DNA from: Austropuccinia psidii | Lineage: Eukaryota; Basidiomycota; Pucciniomycetes; Pucciniales; Sphaerophragmiaceae | Assembly (NCBI GenBank): GCA_023105745.1 | Contig: JALGQZ010000013.1 | Location: forward strand, 23,322,605-23,386,604 | Direction: 5' to 3' | Length of the DNA: 64,000 nt | Shown: piece after piece, positions 12,243 to 23,800 of the stretch | Layout: the number at the start of each line of letters is the position of its first letter | Numbering within the stretch: position 1 is the stretch's first letter | Program-made: the position numbers and the translations under genes | Notes under the pieces: model-generated | What the model saw: only the letters and a program-made list of their open reading frames with translations | Told to the model about the DNA's origin: nothing | Database searches by the model: none

Positions 12243-13890
12243 ATGTTCTCAATTTTGAAAATTGCATTTCTCGGCCCATTCCTCCTGGCGCTTTTCGCTA
12301 CGCCATGGGGAAAGCCTATTCTGAACACGAAATTGCTGGAGGTTTGCAAAGGGGATGAAGACTTTTCCATTGACGAGCTTCAACAAGCCCACCCTCAAGT
12401 GGTCTTAGGTGGGTTGAAAATTTTGGCATTCCTAGAAAAGCTTTCCAAAAGTTACCCTCGCCCAAGTAAATCACTCTTGGAGATTCCAAGTTAACTTCAT
12501 TTGGTTTCCTCTTTTTCGTGGTTCCGTTCGTGGTTTAACTTTTCGACCATCACAGAGCTTTATTCTTTGGTTCGTTCTGGAACGTAAGTCTACCTATAGG
12601 GATCATGCCAATTTCTTTCTGCCTGTGGATAAAAACCAAATCCAAGCTAATTTTCTTTTACCATTGGTTCATTGCCTGTTTAGCCAACGGGTGCCTATAG
12701 AACGAGCTACTCTGACGAAGCGCAGCCTTCAGTCTGTGCCAAGGGGGCTCAGCAGGACGTCCGTAAAGATAAAAGGAGACCTAGATCCAGAAGAAGGTGT
12801 AGAAGATTATCTCTCGCGCGATACTCAGAGTAAATTCAAAACACCCCTAGAGTACCAACTAATCGCGGCGGGTGATGAAGTTCAAGGTATAACCTTGCCC
12901 TCTATGCATGTGCGAATGGGTAAATATGTGAAGGAAAAGATGGCGGGAGCGTTCGAATTCCTCAGTGATACCTTTAGAAAGATATTTTTCCTGTCAGCGC
13001 GTCTTCATGTTCCCTATCGTCATCAATACTACTCCCTTTCCACTGGATCACAAATCGGCAATTACAAGCGAATGGAAGCTTTGGATCTTCCATTAAGGCT
13101 ATGGCACACAGCGTATTCAGAAATTTTCTCACTCTGTGAGCCCCTGAATGCAAAGAAGCGGCGCGAGGCGATAGAAGACGCATATGGTGCCCGAAAATTA
13201 GCCAACAAAGAATGGCACAAAATGGAAAAAGAATCTAGAATAGCACTGAAAGAGGAGTGCGTCGAGTTTCTTTGGAGCTTTGTTGTCAAACAAAGTCTTT
13301 TAGATAAGTTGGTGTCCATCAAATCCAAGCTTCAGTCCAATTCTCTCACAACAGCTGTCCACCAATTATCACAGATTTTCTCAGGCTTTAGATCATATGT
13401 GTCAAAAGTAAAAAAGAAGAAGTTGTCAGAAGCTGTGGAAAATTATCTTGCCTCTAAAATAGCGAGTTTGCGAATGCCAAGTAGTTTTGGCGGAGACACT
13501 CTTGCACTCACAGAACATTTGTTGCGGGAAGAAGAACTTGCAAAGATCGACGCAAGCCTTTATCCTCGAGAAAATCTACTGCCCCCGCCACCGGCGATTT
13601 TTGAAGCGAGGGAACTATTTTACAAATGCTCCGCCCACGCAGCGTACACTATGAACCAGACCAGAAAGAAGTGGGAAGCCGAGTATTGGGCTCTGAGATA
13701 TGCTCGACCGAAGCAAATAGAGTATTCGAATGGAGTGGTCAAAATTAATCGCTTGAGAAAGAAGTGGAACGAACAAGCAGACGTGTATATGTTGCTTACA
13801 CGAGTCGAGTTGATGCGAAACATCATGAATCGATATCTCAAGGTTGATGTTCTTCCTCCAGAGGCTCGAAAGCCAAAACACCAATATTAA
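12243..13890 (+). pseudogene. Unrecognised, probably secreted protein gene with an apparent frameshift
   Basis: I do not recognise the family. The chosen ATG at 12243 (AAA before it) opens a signal-peptide-like stretch: MFSILKIAFLGPFLLALFAT. That frame runs to TAA at 12492-12494. A second frame, open from 12436 to TAA at 13890 (about 484 codons), carries the rest and reads as one basic, Lys/Arg/Leu-rich helical protein without repeats or known motifs. The frames overlap at 12436-12494, so one small indel would join them into about 548 residues. The only GT-AG intron I found that fixes the phase is 12399-12555, with a weak donor (GTGGTC). The first frame is also open upstream to 11916, with ATGs at 12009 and 12036, so a longer N-terminus is possible. 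CpG and GC content are far above the surroundings, as expected for a host gene. It could be functional if the shift is a sequencing error or an intron. Confidence 0.65.
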
Positions 13891-14227
13891 TCGAATTATT
13901 AATGTATCGCCTTGGTATCGTTCAAGAAAATCGTGTGCGATGCAACATCTCATCTCTGTACTGTCATCAATTATTTTGTCACATTTAGAATCTCGTGGAT
14001 TTAAGTGATGATTACTGAACTCCGTCACAATCAGGAAAACATAAATTGCAAAGGCTACCTATTTTGTTTCTTGCCCATCTTGAGTGATGGTTTTCTTTTG
14101 TTTTATCACTTGAGCTTCACTGGTTATGGGCACAGTGATGCTCTCAGAATAAAATAGGACTTCTTTTGCTGCACAAAAGATCACTTCCTAAAACTAAAAA
14201 AGAAGGATTTGACAAACCTCATCTCTA
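13891..14227. other. 3' flank of the gene
   Basis: No ORF of its own on the plus strand; the minus-strand ORFs that overlap the gene end are shadows. It ends at the A/T insertion point of the Helitron terminus at 14228. No terminator or polyadenylation motif stands out. Confidence 0.4.
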
Positions 14228-14271
14228 CTAGAGATTGTATCATCTCAGAGAGTGTAGATCACTCTGAGATG
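14228..14271 (-). other. Helitron 3' terminus (hairpin plus CTAG)
   Basis: Read on the minus strand, a hairpin (10-bp perfect stem CATCTCAGAG/CTCTGAGATG, small internal bulge, loop of about 5 nt, 14241-14271) is followed by nine bases and CTAG (14231-14228), then T. This matches the Helitron rule of hairpin, short spacer, CTRR and insertion before T. Nearby palindromes at 14221-14235 (ATCTCTA C TAGAGAT) and 14283-14294 (GAGTGATCACTC) add to the structure. Confidence 0.6.
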
Positions 14272-14689
14272 AATCCCTATGGGAGTGATCACTCGCATAA
14301 GTAGAAAAACACATCTACGAGCTTTTCTTTAGCTATTCAATATAAGAAAATTTCATTATGTCATTACTCTTTCCAACAAAAGAAACCCCAAATGACCATC
14401 TTCATCAATATATAAAGAGAAGGAATTGAGAAAATGTCAATCGCTTTCTCTTCGGAGAACTACTCATCTATTATTTTACTACACTGCTTTGTTGTGCTCC
14501 CAGACACTTTTCTAATGTGTTGCAAATTACTTTGGTACTAGAAGAATAGGCCATATGTCTCAGGTTCACATTCACCAAGAGATTGAAACATGAATTGTAA
14601 AAATTGAATCATCATTATTGCAAGGTATCTACCATTTTAGCTGTACTAGTTTCTGATGTTGGGCCCACTGCACCTACCAATAGTGCTAA

Positions 14690-15931
14690 ATTATTTTGGG
14701 TCCATGATAGAACCACATACAGTTGGCCATGTGCAAATATATGCGTCTGCAAGTATACACCCACTATCACCAAAGACCGCCCCATAAGAGTTGTTTATTG
14801 TAATTGCAAAAGCAGCTGTTACTGGAAACTGATACGTAGCAAAGTTAAGTCCAAGCTCATTCACATTTGCAAGATTCAATTTAATTTTTGGAATGAGGAC
14901 CTCAATACCTTTTTTGGCCCAGTTGTGATTTCATGTTCTAAGACGTGCCGTTTGATGTCCTGCACCACCAAGCGGATACCATTTACTGAACCCTTTTCCA
15001 CATTTAGATTGAAAGATAACATAACCGGCATTCCCTTCCTTAATTCCTACAAATGAGCTGGAAATTATGGTGTATTCATCCTATTCAGAACTTTTTCTGG
15101 AACTTCCTGAAATCTGTCTTCTGCCTTTTGATCAATAAATGTTGACATGTAACTCAAACCAGGTGAAAATCTCTGTAAAGAGCCATTTATTTTTATCTTC
15201 AAAGGAGAGTTGATTCCGCTTTTGCCCCTTTCATCAAAGTATTGACATGAATGCCATAGTCTATTTTGACTTAGGATTTTGTTTAAGTATTTGTACACAA
15301 ATCTTTTGACTTTCAATAAAGCATGTTCCTCCGATTAATGATAAATATTATTTAACTTTTGTAAACTTACATGGCCAGAATCTTTAGCTTGATTTGCTCA
15401 ATTTTCAATTTGTAATAGCCAATCAAAAAATTCAAAATTGAGATTTTGATCTAACAGAAAAAGGTTTTAAAATGTAGTTTCCAATTTCAATAAGCTCCAG
15501 ATGATAATTTTTTCCAAAATACTTCTAATTCATCATAAATTGTCCCATTCTTGACAATTGGTAAGATCTGTTGTAATCTCCAGAAAAATGTATTGAGGTA
15601 ACGCCAAAAGGAAGAGTATTTTAAATCAGGCCTTGTAAGGATCTTTTGACTTCCTCAACTTCATATTTGTGTTGAACAAGGATTTTTCCCATATGATTAA
15701 ATCAGAGGCTTCTCAAAATCTGGGCTTCAGATCTGTGGGTAACCAGCCACATGTGGATTCCGCATGTAATTTTCAAGGACTTTCAAATGTAGAGTGAGTG
15801 GTCCTTCCTCTAATCAATAGCACTTCAGAAATGTCTGAAGCAGACACTGAAGACCTTTTTCATTGACATTCTTGCAATTCTTTTCACATAATTTTTAATG
15901 AATGAGTTTTTCAAGTGCCTCCACGCCAATC
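14690..15931 (-). pseudogene. Helitron Pif1-like helicase relic
   Basis: Conserved Pif1/Helitron helicase blocks appear in order on the minus strand, in shifting frames. The Walker A loop is at 15931-15902 (GGT, stop, KTH, where GGTGKT is usual, so the Gly codon is now TGA). The next block is at about 15844-15772 (ASDISEVLL, RGRTTHSTF). The GDxRQ-like block is near 15590-15557 (PFGVTSIHFSGDYNRSYQL). The KG-P-ML and NG-RL-V blocks are at 15047-14927 (RKGMPVMLSFNL, VNGIRLVVQ). Motif V is at 14816-14778 (AAFAITINNSYG). The last motif is at 14737-14690 (FAHGQLYVVLSW, usually HGQLYVALSR). Several stops and at least two frameshifts make it non-functional. It could instead come from a host Pif1 helicase, but the adjacent terminus favours a Helitron. 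Confidence 0.8.
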
Positions 15932-16198
15932 AATATTGGACATAACCTGGTTTTCATACCCCAAATGCCTTGAAATCACCAAGAAATTTTTCATGTGACT
16001 GGCTGGCCAGGAATATCATGCTCTGCTAACCGACTATTTACCTTTGATGTTGTGTAGATGTTCTTTTCAGATAATTGTAAAGTTCTTTCCACATTTTTCA
16101 TTATATCACTTCAATACGTATTTCTTCTTATCAATTCCAAATCTATCAAATACAATTTACATTGGATAGATACTTTTAGTGAGTTCCATGGTGTTAGT

Positions 16199-17613
16199 TG
16201 TCAGCCTGTGACTCAAAACCAGAGCACAAGCATGACAGCCAAATACCATAAACCAATGGTAAAGGCAAGATACCACCAAAACATGGCCCTGAGCCAAATA
16301 AGCTCAAAAGGTATCAAAGGAAAGAGGAATCCCACAGCTTTACAAATAAACAAGTCCCATCACCATAGGAAAAAGAATAACAAAGTTATTCCTGCTCAAA
16401 GTTGTTGCTGAGCATAAACCTTAATTTTCACCTCTCATCTGAAAGCCAGAGTAAGAGGCTTAACCCCATCAAATGGGTATTAAAAATGAAGCTCTAAGTA
16501 AGGGATATTCAATGATACTAGCCAAATTGAGCTAGAATCAGAATTACTGAGGTTATGACCAAAATAAGGTCAAATAAGGGGGAATAGAATATTCACCCCT
16601 CATCTAAGTTCTACAGTTTTAGAGTGAGATACCTAAAGTGCAGTCCTTTTGGAAAGAGTACAATCAGGGCTACCTGATGGTGCCATCAATCTTCCCATCT
16701 CCCATCTAGAATAAAATTTATGGAGCAAAAAAGCTCCATACAGCTTCAAGAAAGATCATATATATGTACCCAAAATCTTGTACATGGCATAACCTCCCCA
16801 TATTTAATGATAGCCATATCAAGTGAGGTACCATTGTGTAGAACACATCCAGGATTACACAATGAACCAACTTTGAGCTTTATATTTCAAAAACTGACTG
16901 AGCTATAGCATGTTTTAGGTTAAAATCCCACAATTGGGCCAGTACACCTTTTCTGTGGGATAGTATCCCACAGCAGCAATTATGAGGTGTCAAAAAGACA
17001 AAGAAGCTTGTTTATACTTCAATAACTCATATTTTGGTCAATGATGGGGTCCCATACAGGTTCTGTACAGAATTCTGGCGTAATACACGCCAGAAGAGGG
17101 CTGTGTGGTCCCCAGATGAAAAGTTTCACCCTGTATTGGTGAAACCTTCCCAGATGTTGTTTTAAAAACCACATCTCGCCCAATACAGGCTATACATGCA
17201 TTTCAAAAACCACAAGCCAGTCCTTGGAAGTGAAAAATCTTCACTTCCTCTATGTGGAAAGGTCTAGAAGACTTTTTCACCCAATTTTAGGATGAAAAGG
17301 GGCCTTTTCCCCACCAGAAAAGGTTTCCTCATCCTGCTCTTTAATTCCCACATAGTACAACTGTCAAAAACAGTTATACTCTTGGAAAATAATCAGTTCT
17401 CCTTCTAATTTTAAGTATTGAAATTTTTATTATAATAACCTAAGTTGTAAAGCTGCACCCAGGGCTTTCAACAACGCTCACCACCACTGAAAATCTTTCA
17501 AAAAAGCCCTTATATTTTAATTGAAACCTTTTTTATAATTATTATCCAGGTCACAGTCATAGTTCAGGTTGTAAATACTATTATTTTGACCTCTTCATAG
17601 ACTCAGCCTGAAA
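16199..17613 (+). repeat. 5' LTR of element D
   Basis: Starts TGTCAGCCTGTGACTC and ends AGCCTGAAA (the 3' copy ends AGCCTGACA). Alignment with the 3' LTR and the TTAGT target duplication fix both ends. The ORFs at 16058-16411 and 16720-16908 are not genes. Confidence 0.95.
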
Positions 17614-17632
17614 TGTTGGTGGCCTGGCCATG
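17614..17632 (+). other. Candidate primer-binding site of element D
   Basis: Immediately after the LTR comes TGTTGGTGGCCTGGCCATG. Element B has TTTGGGGGCCTGGCCGTG at the matching place. A shared TTGGKGGCCTGGCCRTG core next to LTR ends is what a tRNA-primed binding site would look like; TGG would pair with the tRNA's CCA end. The tRNA was not identified. Confidence 0.55.
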
Positions 17633-18236
17633 TTTTTTAACCTTTTTTGGACCTTAAAAGTGAATTTTTTCTATAATTCTCATTTTCTGAGACTATTTTT
17701 TCTTTTCCTTAGGCGCAAATTTTTCAAAAAAGAAATAGATTACATATCTTATATTTGTCTTTTGAGTGGTATATGATCATATACCACTGTGATTTTCTAT
17801 TTTAATTGCCTTGTTGCATGGTTGAGTATAATTGAATAACCACAAGAAACCATTACTTTTGGTGTGTTTTACATATTAAAACACTTTAATCCATCAATAC
17901 TGTCCTTTTTCAATTGAATATGACACCTCTTTTACTGTAAACCAACAGTATTAGAGGCATGGTTGGGTACATTGATAAATTCAATTGCCCTTTACATAAC
18001 TACTTTTAGATTACACTTGTTAATTACAAGTTAATCTGTGAGATACTGGTATGCAAACAGTGTAACAGAAATCCACAAGCTGTATTTTTTGACGTTTAAT
18101 TGATAATTTCAATTGCACTGTCATAATACAAGGGTATATTATAGAAATATATTGCCCAGAGGCCATTCTTAGATTTGCAAACAGTATTTTAAGAAGTCTT
18201 AGCTGACAATAATACCTCTGTTTCCCGTTCTATTCA

Positions 18237-20560
18237 ATGCAAGAAAATTTCATACCACTTGAAACCAAGCCACAGGCCAACATACCAGTGACAGCCTCAG
18301 AGCCAGAGGGAGGAAAGGGCAAAGGAAAGAGGCACAGTGAAGGCCTTATCACAGCTAAGGAGTTTACACCACTTTCCACTCAGAGGAGTAGAAAATCACA
18401 AAACTCTGCATCAATACAAGGTAAACCAACCTTAATCACCTGTACAGGGAAGATTAGAATAACTGACCCAGTTGTAACCTATAAAGGGGAATTTTTCAAA
18501 GCAGTAGACAATAAATTTGTACAAGTCACAGTCAAAGGTAAATACCCCAAGAAAATTAAGTTGTTGACTGCTTGCAAACACTGATATGTCACCTGTACAC
18601 CTCAGGAACCTCAAAGTCCTAAGGAACCAGCCAGAGGACAGAGAAGGCTTGTCCAGAACAAGAAGACCTGGAAGAGGATACCTTGGACACAGTGGTGGAT
18701 GGAAAGACATTGAGGGAAATCATACCCATTCTTCCATTGACTTTTCATTTCAACCTAAAACTCAAACCAGAGGACTGGAAGGATATGGATTAAGTTCTTC
18801 AGCTCCACCAACTCCTCAAAGACCTTTTTCAATGGAGTATGGACAACAAGAGGTTCAACCTAGCATCCCCTGGGCAGAACTTGGAGAAAGTTGCCAGAAG
18901 ATATGTCTGAAAGAGATAGACTTCAAAGACCTTATGGTAATCACCAAAGGTTGGAATCCCACCAGGAAGTTCAGACTCTTGGAGGGGAGGGAAACCAGGA
19001 TAAGGGAGAATCAAGCCACTATCTAAGGTATAGAAGAATAGCTGACCCAGACAGGGCATACTCAGATTCCTTCAGGCTCACAAGGAGTAGGCCAAACCAG
19101 CTCTCCAACGGCTTCACACCATTCTGGAATCAACAGATCAGTGGCCAAGAGTCACCATTCTTCACAATCCCAGGTAGTTTCCAGGAAAAGACAAGAATAA
19201 AAGGGTAAAAGCAACACCTCTTTCAACCAAAGGCAGAGAGAGTCAGACCCAATGATCCAGAAGCTGTTGGATTTGGTGAACGAAGTACACAAGGGCCAGA
19301 GATAGCTGTAAATACTTCTAGAATCGATAGCCCCAATGATAGAAATATCACCCCCAATTAGAATGAACACAGTGTTGTTACACCTGAGAGTAACTTAAAT
19401 AGTGATGCACTGTGGTTACAAATGTCCCAATTTGCAGAGAAAACTCAAAAGAAGTTTCCAGAGCTCCAAGAAAGCCATGAGAGAATGAAAATATTAACAG
19501 CCTCCATGTACAAAATTGTTTACACCATTCAAGAAGGCCATGCTCAATTGAGCAAAGCTACTGAAGAAACCAATAAAAGACTGAACCAAGTCTTGGAAGA
19601 AAAGCACCACTGCAAAAGGGACAGGGATTGTCAGGATCAAGACTTAAAGAAATTGTTTCATGTCTACCAAAACATGAAGCCCCAACCACAAGGCCATGTT
19701 TTGGAGAATCCATACCACCAAGAAGACATCAAACCAGATTCCTTTTTAGAGAATGAGGCAAGGTCTCCATCCAAACACCAAGATGGAGAGAACATGCATT
19801 ATTCTGAGAAGGAAGATTTATAAGAGCTTCCAGAGACCTTAAGCTGGACAAAATTCTCTGGCACAGGAGAATATGATCATATGGAGCTCATTGATTATAT
19901 TGATGGAATCTTCATTGATTTACCCAGCATACCAGACAACTGGAGTACTGCTAGATTGAATACAGCATTTAAAGGACATTCAAGTATTTGGTATACAGAG
20001 ATTAAAGAAATTCATGGAAGAAGATACTGGCCATGGTGGAAGAGCCAAATTATCCAGAAGTACAGCAATGGTACTTGGATATGGCAAAAGACCATGTAAT
20101 TTGAAAATGAAAAGTACTACGTGGACAAAGATCCATAGGAGTGGTGTCTTAGACGGTCTAAAAGACTGAAGGCCATTGATCCTCAAATGAATATTCAGAT
20201 GAGGAATTGAAAACTCCTGACAAAAATGCCAGGAGAACTAGAGAATGCAGTAAAATGAAGATGTAACCAAAATTTCACTCTAGATGAAATTGAAAATACC
20301 TTACAAGAGGCAAGGAAGAGAAAAAATATAGGGAAATATTCCCCATATAAAAGCAGTGGTCTCAGAGAGAAACAACCTTTCAGGGTGGAATTTAAAGACA
20401 AACCCAGAGAAAGAGTGGAAGAAGTGACTAAGAAGAAGAATTCTTGTCACAATTATGGTTAAACAGACAATTATTCCAATAAATGTCCAAAGGCAAAGAA
20501 CAAAGTCTATTCCATTGAGAAAGTTCTAGAGTATGAATCCCCACAGAGGATTCTGAATGA
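18237..20560 (+). pseudogene. gag: Element D gag relic
   Basis: Broken reading frames cover the capsid precursor. They start at ATG 18237 (basic, Gly/Lys-rich N-terminus). Later pieces are 18586-19026, 19422-19823 (Glu/Lys/Gln-rich, likely coiled coil: KATEETNKRLNQVLEEK) and 19881-20099 (capsid-like, RRYWPWWKSQI, matching HDWSWWKSEV in element B). The zinc knuckle near 20445-20490 reads CHNYG, stop, then NKC: the second Cys is Tyr and the His is Asn, so it cannot bind zinc normally. At least seven stops or frameshifts are present. Confidence 0.8.
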
Positions 20561-20812
20561 GACTCTATGGGTGATGCCATCAGAGAAAAATCTGATGATG
20601 ACCAAGACCCGAGAGAAGAATTTCTAGTGAAGTACCAAGAGGAAACACAACTAGAAGTTCAGGACATAAAGTCAAAAGCAAGGATGCCACAGGACACTGC
20701 AAATAAAAACTTGTGTAAACACACACAAGATTCACAGACATTCCTCGTTAAACCAACTAAGGGAATGGCATATATACATGGAACAGCCACAAAGATGACT
20801 TTTTGTATTTGA

Positions 20813-23800
20813 AATGCTCAACACCCATTGATCATTGATAGTGGAGCACCCTTCTCAATAGTGGCCAGAAAATATCTGGATCACCACTTCCCAATAAGGG
20901 AAAAACAACCCTTGCCAGCCATGACAAAGAACTTCAAAAGTGCATCAGGGAAGATGACATCCATGGGGAAAATTATCAAAGAGATAATTATACCCCATAG
21001 AAAAGGTAATATCAGACTCAACCCAGAGTTTGCTGTGCTTGAAGATGCCCACATTCAAGGGCTTTTACTGGGGACAGACTACCAAAGGATATATGGCATT
21101 GATATTTACAATAGTAGAAACAGGCATATTACCATTGATACAAACAAGGAAAAGAAAGTTTCACTTGAGATATACCAAATATCTACGCATGAACCTCTGG
21201 AAGAATTACTTAATGAATTCAGAGAGGGCCAATTCAGCACTAACCTTACCAGTAAACAGAAAGTTAATTTACTGAAAATTCCAAGGAAGAATAAACCAGA
21301 ATTTGCTATTGGTGAAGAGCCCTTAGGGAAAATCAGAGGCCATGATATAGAATTATATCTAGATGTGGAAAGACCCTATCCACCCATGCAAAAAAGACCT
21401 CCATACCCAGAAGGTCTGGAAACTAGGAAGAAAATTGAGAAAAACATGAATGAGCTCTTAGAAATGGATGTCAACAGGAAGATAGGACACAATGAAATAG
21501 TGGAAATCACCACTCATGTCCTTATCACCTTGCATGATGGCAAATCTAGGTTGTGTGGGGTCTTCAGAGCTCTGAATAACTACACAAAAGCTGACAGGTA
21601 CTCTATACCAAGGATACCTCATGCCCCAGACAAACTGGCAAAAGCCAAATACATAGACAAGATATATTGTATGAAAGGCTTTCACCAGAATGGAGTTAAA
21701 CCAAAATCTATGAAACTACTTAGAATCATATGCCATATGGGCATATATGAGTACACCAGGATGCCATTTGGCATCAAATATGCACCAGCACACTTCCAAA
21801 GGATGATGGACACAATATTTCAGCAATAAACGTTGGAAGGCTGGATGGTAGTATATATTGATGAAATCATTATATACTAAGAGCCATGGGAAGACCATGT
21901 GCAGTACATAGACAGAGTCCTAAGTAAATGCACACCCATAAATCTGAAGATTTCACTTAAGAGGTGAAATATTGGCCAACAAGAACTACTGGCACTGTGA
22001 TACAAAGTCTCAGGTCTTAGCCTGGCCATAGACCAGAATCAATTAGCAGAAGTACTGTTAAAGCCAGTACCAAAGAACATCAAAGATATGCAATCTTTCC
22101 TTGGGCTTTCTACCTACTACATAAACCACATCAGAAATTTTTCCCACATAACTAGTAGTCTATACAAGTGATGTTCCAAAGATGTAGTCTTTGAAATTAC
22201 CAAGGAAAGAAGGGATGCATCTGAGAGGATCAAACATGAACTCACTAATGCACCTGTGCCCATCTTACCTGACTTTGAACTACCATTCAAGTTATATATA
22301 GATTCAGCCTGTAGCCAAGGCTTAGGAGCAGCCCTTAACCAGAGAGAAATTGTAGATGGTGAACCAAGAGAGGGAGTAATATGCTACATCTCTAGGAAAC
22401 TGAAAGATTCAGAAGCCTGGTATGGGCCCACCCAGACTGAATGCCTATGCTTATTCTGGGCTCTGGAGAAACTCCACTATTATTTGTAGGGTGCATTCTT
22501 TCAAGTCTACACAGAATGCCCAGCCTTGAAGTTTTTACTGAAAATGAAGACTACAAATAGACACATGTTGAGGTGTAAAATAGCCATCCAATAGTATAGG
22601 GGCAATATGACCATCATATAACAGGAAGGAAAAGGCCACACCAATGCAGATAGCCTCAGCAGATGCCCACTAGACAATGTCAAAAGCAACCCAGCCTATG
22701 ACCCTGAAGTATCAGCCAAGATTCCTATCCATTTCATGGAAATAGATAGTAAGAAGAACTTCAGATTTTCTGAATGGGAAACAGGAAGTGGTACCCCAGA
22801 CAGTGAAGACACTGATTCAGAAGGAATAGAAACTCCCATATTGGGAAAAAGCTCCCCAGAAATGAATAATGAATTCTTCAGTGCATTGATAAAGACCTAT
22901 TCCAAACACAAACAGTGTGGCATACTGTTGCAAATTCTTAAACAGAAGTACAGGAGCCCAGGGCTAGAATCCCAGCTAGAGGAAATCTGGTTGAGGAACT
23001 ATAAGGACAACAATTTTTTCTTTATATATGGCCTGCTCTACAATACAGAGAAGCACACAAGTGCACTCAAAGTAGTAGAAAGCAACCATATATCCCTGAT
23101 CCTTCAGGAATTCCATGATTGACCCTATATGGGACACATGAGTGAAGACAGGACCAAAATAAAGGGTATCAAGCACAGCTTGGTGGCCCAAATGGGAAAA
23201 AGAGTTGAGTGAATATATCAACACTTGTTAAAGATGCCAGATGGCAAACAGAAAACATGGGAAGAAGTATGGGCTACTTCAACACATAGAAGAACCCAAA
23301 AACCCTTGGGAAACCATCAACATGCAATGCGCTACAGGACTTGTCCCAGGAGGCAGATAAAACTTTAATTCTTTCCTGATCATAGTTGATAGGTTCAGAA
23401 TGAGCGTTATGTGCCTTCCATGTCACAAGGAGGACACATCAATGGATACTGCATTGCTATTTTGGAATAACATAATATCCACCTGTGGAGTCCCTAAAAT
23501 TATCATTAGTGATAGGGACCCAAAATTCACATCAGAATATTGGACCAACTTTTATGAAATGCTTGGTACTAAACTTGCATTCTCCACCGCTTACAACCAA
23601 CAGATAGATGGTTTAGGTGAAAGGATGATCCAAACAATGGAGGACATCATGATAAGATTCTGTGCATATGGTATGTAATACAGGGACCATTAATGATACA
23701 CCCATGATTGGGTTACACATCTATCAGAAGCCCAACTGGCGTACAACACAAGCCAGCACTCCACCACAGGGAAATCACCCTCACTGGTAGCAAAGGGGTG

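Larger units (their letters stand above)
14228..15931 (-). mobile_element. Decayed Helitron (3' half), minus strand
   Basis: A minus-strand Pif1-type helicase relic (14690-15931) is followed 460 bp downstream by a textbook Helitron 3' end: hairpin, 9-nt spacer, CTAG, then host T. No Rep/HUH part or 5' TC end was found. The region 15932-16198 continues without clear motifs and is then interrupted by element D (TSD TTAGT). Sequence beyond 25880 does not obviously continue it, so the 5' half is lost or too degraded to read. Confidence 0.7.

Noticed and set aside
12399..12555. Intron that would repair the gene's frame
   Set aside because: The phase fits, but the donor GTGGTC is poor and the skipped DNA reads as coding, with CpG and a good amino-acid pattern; kept only as an alternative to a frameshift.
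13615..14028. 137-codon minus-strand ORF overlapping the gene end
   Set aside because: Antisense shadow of the 12243-13890 gene, with no motif of its own.
14604..15056. 150-codon plus-strand ORF
   Set aside because: It is the antisense of the Helitron helicase blocks, whose minus-strand motifs are convincing.
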